From assembly GCA_958296165.1 (NCBI GenBank), contig OY282447.1, forward strand, positions 4,935,154-4,999,153: DNA of 64,000 bases, written 5' to 3'. A program made the position numbers and the translations under genes. This document shows positions 61,054 to 64,000 of the stretch, piece by piece (position 1 is the first letter of the stretch; the number at the start of each line of letters is the position of its first letter). Source of the stretch: an uncultured Pseudomonadales bacterium. GTDB taxonomy: Bacteria > Pseudomonadota > Gammaproteobacteria > Pseudomonadales > Azotimanducaceae. Under the pieces are notes generated by a model that had not been told where the DNA came from, searched no databases, and worked only from the letters and a program-made list of their open reading frames with translations.

Positions 61054-64000
61054 ATGTGGATTCAACGCCTGGACGTGAAGGATTGCGCTGGCATCGCAAG
61101 TGCCAGCGTGGTCTTCAAGCCCGGCTTGAATGTGCTCTACGGCCCTAACGAACTTGGCAAATCGAGCTTGGTGAAGGCCATTCGAGCGACCTTGCTCTTG
61201 CCGCCGACCTCCAGCACGGCGGAAGCGCTACGCGATTGGAATGTAGATGCGCAACCAACCGTCGCGCTCATTTTCGAGCAAGAAGCGCAGCGCATCTGGC
61301 GTGTTCGCAAGAGCTTCGGCAGCCGTGCGGCCGCCTATCTAGAGTTCTCACGCGACGGCGACGCGTTCTCCCAGGAAGCGCGCGAGCGTGAAGTGGAAGG
61401 CACACTGCAGGACATCCTGCGCTGGGGCATCAATCCACCCGGCGGCAAAGGCGGCAAGAGAGGAATGCCGTCTTCCTTCATCACAACCGCGCTGCTCGGC
61501 GAGCAAAGCGACATCAACGCCATATTGGCCGCGAGCCTTAAAGACGATCCGAACGACTCCGGCCGCGACCAGCTCACGCAGGCGCTGCAAGCCATGGTCG
61601 AAGATCCACGCTTCAAGGCAGTGCTGGCCGCAGCGCAGGAAAGAGTCGACGAAGCATTCACCGCAACCGGAAGGCGCCGCAGCGGCAGCGCTTCGCCGTG
61701 GCGCCAGCTGCGGGCGGACCGCAACAACGCTGAGAAGCGCGAGAGAGAATCACGCCAGCAAGTAGAAGACAGCGAAACAGCACGTGTACACGTTCGAGAA
61801 CTGCAACAGCAAGTACACGCGGCGGAAGCGGAAGCGGAGCAAGCGGCTGGCCAACTCGAAGCCGCACAAGTCGCCGCCCAGCGGCGTGCCGAACGCGAAG
61901 AAGCAGCGCGGGCCCTTGCGGACGCGGAAGCGCAACTGCGGCAAGCGCTTGCGCAGGTGCGCAGGCGCGACGAGAAGGCCAGCGCTGTCGAAGCAGCCGA
62001 AAAGGAAGCTGCGACCTTGAAAGGCACCCTCGCGGCAGCCGAGCAGGCAGTCGCCGATATTGAACCTCGCGCCAGCGCCGCACGCGAACACGTCCGCCAG
62101 CTAGAGGCGGGCGATGCGGAACAGGGCCGCAAGCTGCGCGAACAAGAAGCGGAAAACCGACGCCTGAAGTTCCGCGAACAGCAAAAGGAACTGCAAGCCA
62201 AAGTCGCCGGCGCCAAGGAACTCCAAGCACTAGAACGCACGATTGCCGCCACCGAAACGGAAGTGCAAGAGCGCACCGAGAGGCTGGACAAAAGACGCGC
62301 GTTGTTGCGTCAAGCAAAAGCCAGGACCGAGGCGGATCAAGACCAGCTGGAAGATTTGGAACTCGAACGGGATTGCGCCCGCTATCTCGCCGCACGGCGT
62401 AAAGCGCAAACCCTGAAAGAACAGCAAGAGGCAGCGGAGCAGCACGCCAAGCGGGCCAAAGCGCTCGCTCGAGACGCCGAAGAGAAGCGCACAAGCGCAC
62501 AAGCGTTGAACGCGCCTGCAGCTGCGGAAATCGATCACTTGAAACGCCTAGACACGGAACGCCGGATCGCCCAAGCCAAACTCTCCGTTGGATTGGCCGT
62601 GGAGTTCACGCCCGAAGAAGCGGGCAACGCGGAAATCGCCGTCGATGGCGATGTGCGAAAACGGCAATTCAACGCCAGCGAACAGCTCGCCTACGAGGCC
62701 GAACGTGAAGTTCGGTTCGACATAGAGGGCGTTGGCGCTTTGCGAGTACGCGGCGGCGGCCCCGCCCTGCGCGAGGAAGCGCAGAGCGCTACCGAACGTT
62801 GGCGATCCACGGCCGAGGCTGCATTCGCCCGCGCCGGCGTAGACACGATGGACGGCCTAGCAGCAAAACGCCAACAAGCCGACACTCTGCTCGAGGAATC
62901 GAAGCAGCTCGACTTCGATGCGACGCACGCGCAAAGTCTCAGCGAAGGCCTGGAAGCACTCGAACGCGACGCCGTGGTCGCAAACGCGGACGCCAAACGG
63001 TACCGCGCAGCCGTGGCCGAGTGGTTCGACGCCGGCGCTTCCGTAGACGATTACGTCGAGAGCCTCGAACAGCGCGGCGAGAGCGCCATCGCCCAGCAAA
63101 TGGAAGCGTTGGCGAAGAAAGTGAGCGAACGCGATTCGCTTTGCAAGCAAATGGAGATCGAAGTGGCTCGGGACGAAGAGAAGCTCGCCGGCCAGCAAGA
63201 CGACCTAGCCCGCCGCCGCGAAGAATTGCGTACTTCCGCACTGACGAACGAGAAGTGGAAAGAGCTCCTAGACCAAGCGGACGCCCAAGAGGATAGACTC
63301 GACCAAGACCTCGCCGCCGTAGACGCCGAGCTCGTCGCCATCCAAGCCGAAGCCACGGCGGAGGCAGAGAGTGCGCAAAACACTCTCACCACGCTGACAC
63401 GTGAAGAGAACGCAAAACGCGAAGAACGCGACGAAACCAACGAACGCCGGCAAGCGGCGCTCAACCAATTGGCAAAGTTGCAGGGCGAAGCAGGCGAGCT
63501 TGAGAATCTAGTGGCGAACTTGGACGTAACCACTCTGCAAACGACCTACGACGAACGCAAATCCCGCTTGGACGAGTTGCCGGACGCAGACGACGACGCC
63601 ATCACCGACCTCGCCGAACTCGAGCATCGCCGCGACCGTGCCAACGCGGTCGCCAACTCGCGTCGTGACGAACTCCACACCGCGCAAGGCGCCCTCAGCC
63701 AAGTTGGCGGTCAATACGTTGAAGAGCAAGCTATCCAGGCCAAGGAAGCCATCGATGCACTGGCCAGCCGCGAACACGACTTAGAGCTCGAATACGGCGC
63801 TTGGAAACTGCTGCGCGACACTTTAGCCGACGCCGAGAAGGAAGACGCCACGCATCTCGGCGACGCGCTCGTCGAACCCGTTAGCAAACACATGGCGCAA
63901 CTCACAGCCGGGCGCTACGACCAAGTAGACATCGGCCCCCACCTCGACGCCAGCGGCATTCGCCTCGGCGGCCACGAACACTCGTTCGAGGAACTATCCG
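61054..64000 (+). CDS. SbcC/Rad50-like ATPase, N-terminal 982 residues (runs off right edge)
   Basis: The frame is open from ATG 61054 (with AAGGAAAG upstream) to the end of the window. The P-loop GPNELGKSS is at about residues 32-40. A DNA-end-type Q-loop region is seen around LLGEQSD. A very long coiled coil takes up most of the rest (about 220-900), rich in Ala, Glu, Gln and Arg. It returns to a globular head at about 935, ending in SKHMAQLTAGRYDQVDIG. The window stops at EELS, probably the start of the ABC signature, so Walker B is not visible. A CxxC zinc hook was not found in the visible part, unlike true Rad50/SbcC. Confidence 0.85.
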   Translation, partial: MWIQRLDVKDCAGIASASVVFKPGLNVLYGPNELGKSSLVKAIRATLLLPPTSSTAEALRDWNVDAQPTVALIFEQEAQRIWRVRKSFGSRAAAYLEFSRDGDAFSQEAREREVEGTLQDILRWGINPPGGKGGKRGMPSSFITTALLGEQSDINAILAASLKDDPNDSGRDQLTQALQAMVEDPRFKAVLAAAQERVDEAFTATGRRRSGSASPWRQLRADRNNAEKRERESRQQVEDSETARVHVRELQQQVHAAEAEAEQAAGQLEAAQVAAQRRAEREEAARALADAEAQLRQALAQVRRRDEKASAVEAAEKEAATLKGTLAAAEQAVADIEPRASAAREHVRQLEAGDAEQGRKLREQEAENRRLKFREQQKELQAKVAGAKELQALERTIAATETEVQERTERLDKRRALLRQAKARTEADQDQLEDLELERDCARYLAARRKAQTLKEQQEAAEQHAKRAKALARDAEEKRTSAQALNAPAAAEIDHLKRLDTERRIAQAKLSVGLAVEFTPEEAGNAEIAVDGDVRKRQFNASEQLAYEAEREVRFDIEGVGALRVRGGGPALREEAQSATERWRSTAEAAFARAGVDTMDGLAAKRQQADTLLEESKQLDFDATHAQSLSEGLEALERDAVVANADAKRYRAAVAEWFDAGASVDDYVESLEQRGESAIAQQMEALAKKVSERDSLCKQMEIEVARDEEKLAGQQDDLARRREELRTSALTNEKWKELLDQADAQEDRLDQDLAAVDAELVAIQAEATAEAESAQNTLTTLTREENAKREERDETNERRQAALNQLAKLQGEAGELENLVANLDVTTLQTTYDERKSRLDELPDADDDAITDLAELEHRRDRANAVANSRRDELHTAQGALSQVGGQYVEEQAIQAKEAIDALASREHDLELEYGAWKLLRDTLADAEKEDATHLGDALVEPVSKHMAQLTAGRYDQVDIGPHLDASGIRLGGHEHSFEELS

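Overview
The window is GC-rich, densely coded DNA from a Gram-negative proteobacterium, most likely a gammaproteobacterium. The Gram-negative call rests on LpxC, PssA, MsrPQ with a Tat signal, ExbB/TolQ-type and lipoprotein genes. The DUF6152/DUF6644 family proteins and the PP2C/STAS pair also fit a free-living or host-associated marine-type proteobacterium, but that is inference. No rRNA, tRNA or CRISPR array was seen.

Layout. 1-3.1 kb: a type I-like modification locus (HsdM fused to a half HsdS, then an ATPase that runs off the left edge). 3.2-5.3 kb: an N-acyl-D-amino-acid deacylase and a small coiled-coil membrane protein. 5.4-11.8 kb, minus strand: a TadG-like von Willebrand factor A (VWA) protein, two DUF6644-like membrane proteins, a DUF6152 protein and two related secreted proteins. 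12-17.1 kb: an accessory patch with a wrecked integrase, a two-gene operon (a Schlafen AlbA_2/ATPase protein and a TrlF-like PHP-SMC protein) and a broken Rpn-like gene.

17.3-37.2 kb, plus strand: a compact block of 15 genes, many overlapping, that I do not recognise as any named system. It holds a TPR protein with a TonB-like C-terminus, two lipoproteins, a TPR membrane protein, a PEGA-FGE fusion, a repeat-rich secreted protein, an ExbB/TolQ homologue, a degenerate Hsp70-like protein with an FHA-like tail, two VWA proteins with ExbD-like membrane helices, two ABC-2 type transporters and two fused ABC exporters. Together they look like a proton-motive-force driven, trans-envelope machine coupled to export. 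This is my main candidate for an undescribed system.

37.3-45.4 kb: a second accessory patch (orphan HicB-like protein, frameshifted D12 DNA adenine methylase, Swt1-type HEPN protein, a second Rpn-like remnant, a retropepsin-like protease, a broken HicB-like gene, and McrBC). 45.4-54.1 kb: mostly housekeeping genes (PhhB, an ActP-like symporter with DUF4212, MsrPQ, PssA, LpxC, DusA, and an STAS/PP2C partner-switching pair). 54.2-64 kb: an AAA_14/DUF4143 ATPase, then an overlapping operon of RtcB RNA ligase, SNF2-type helicase, SbcD-like nuclease and SbcC-like ATPase (truncated by the window end), which looks like nucleic-acid repair or defence.

Two features recur across the window. Short tandem arrays sit at gene junctions, some overlapping stop codons, and a 31-bp element occurs three times, always inside or beside the accessory patches.
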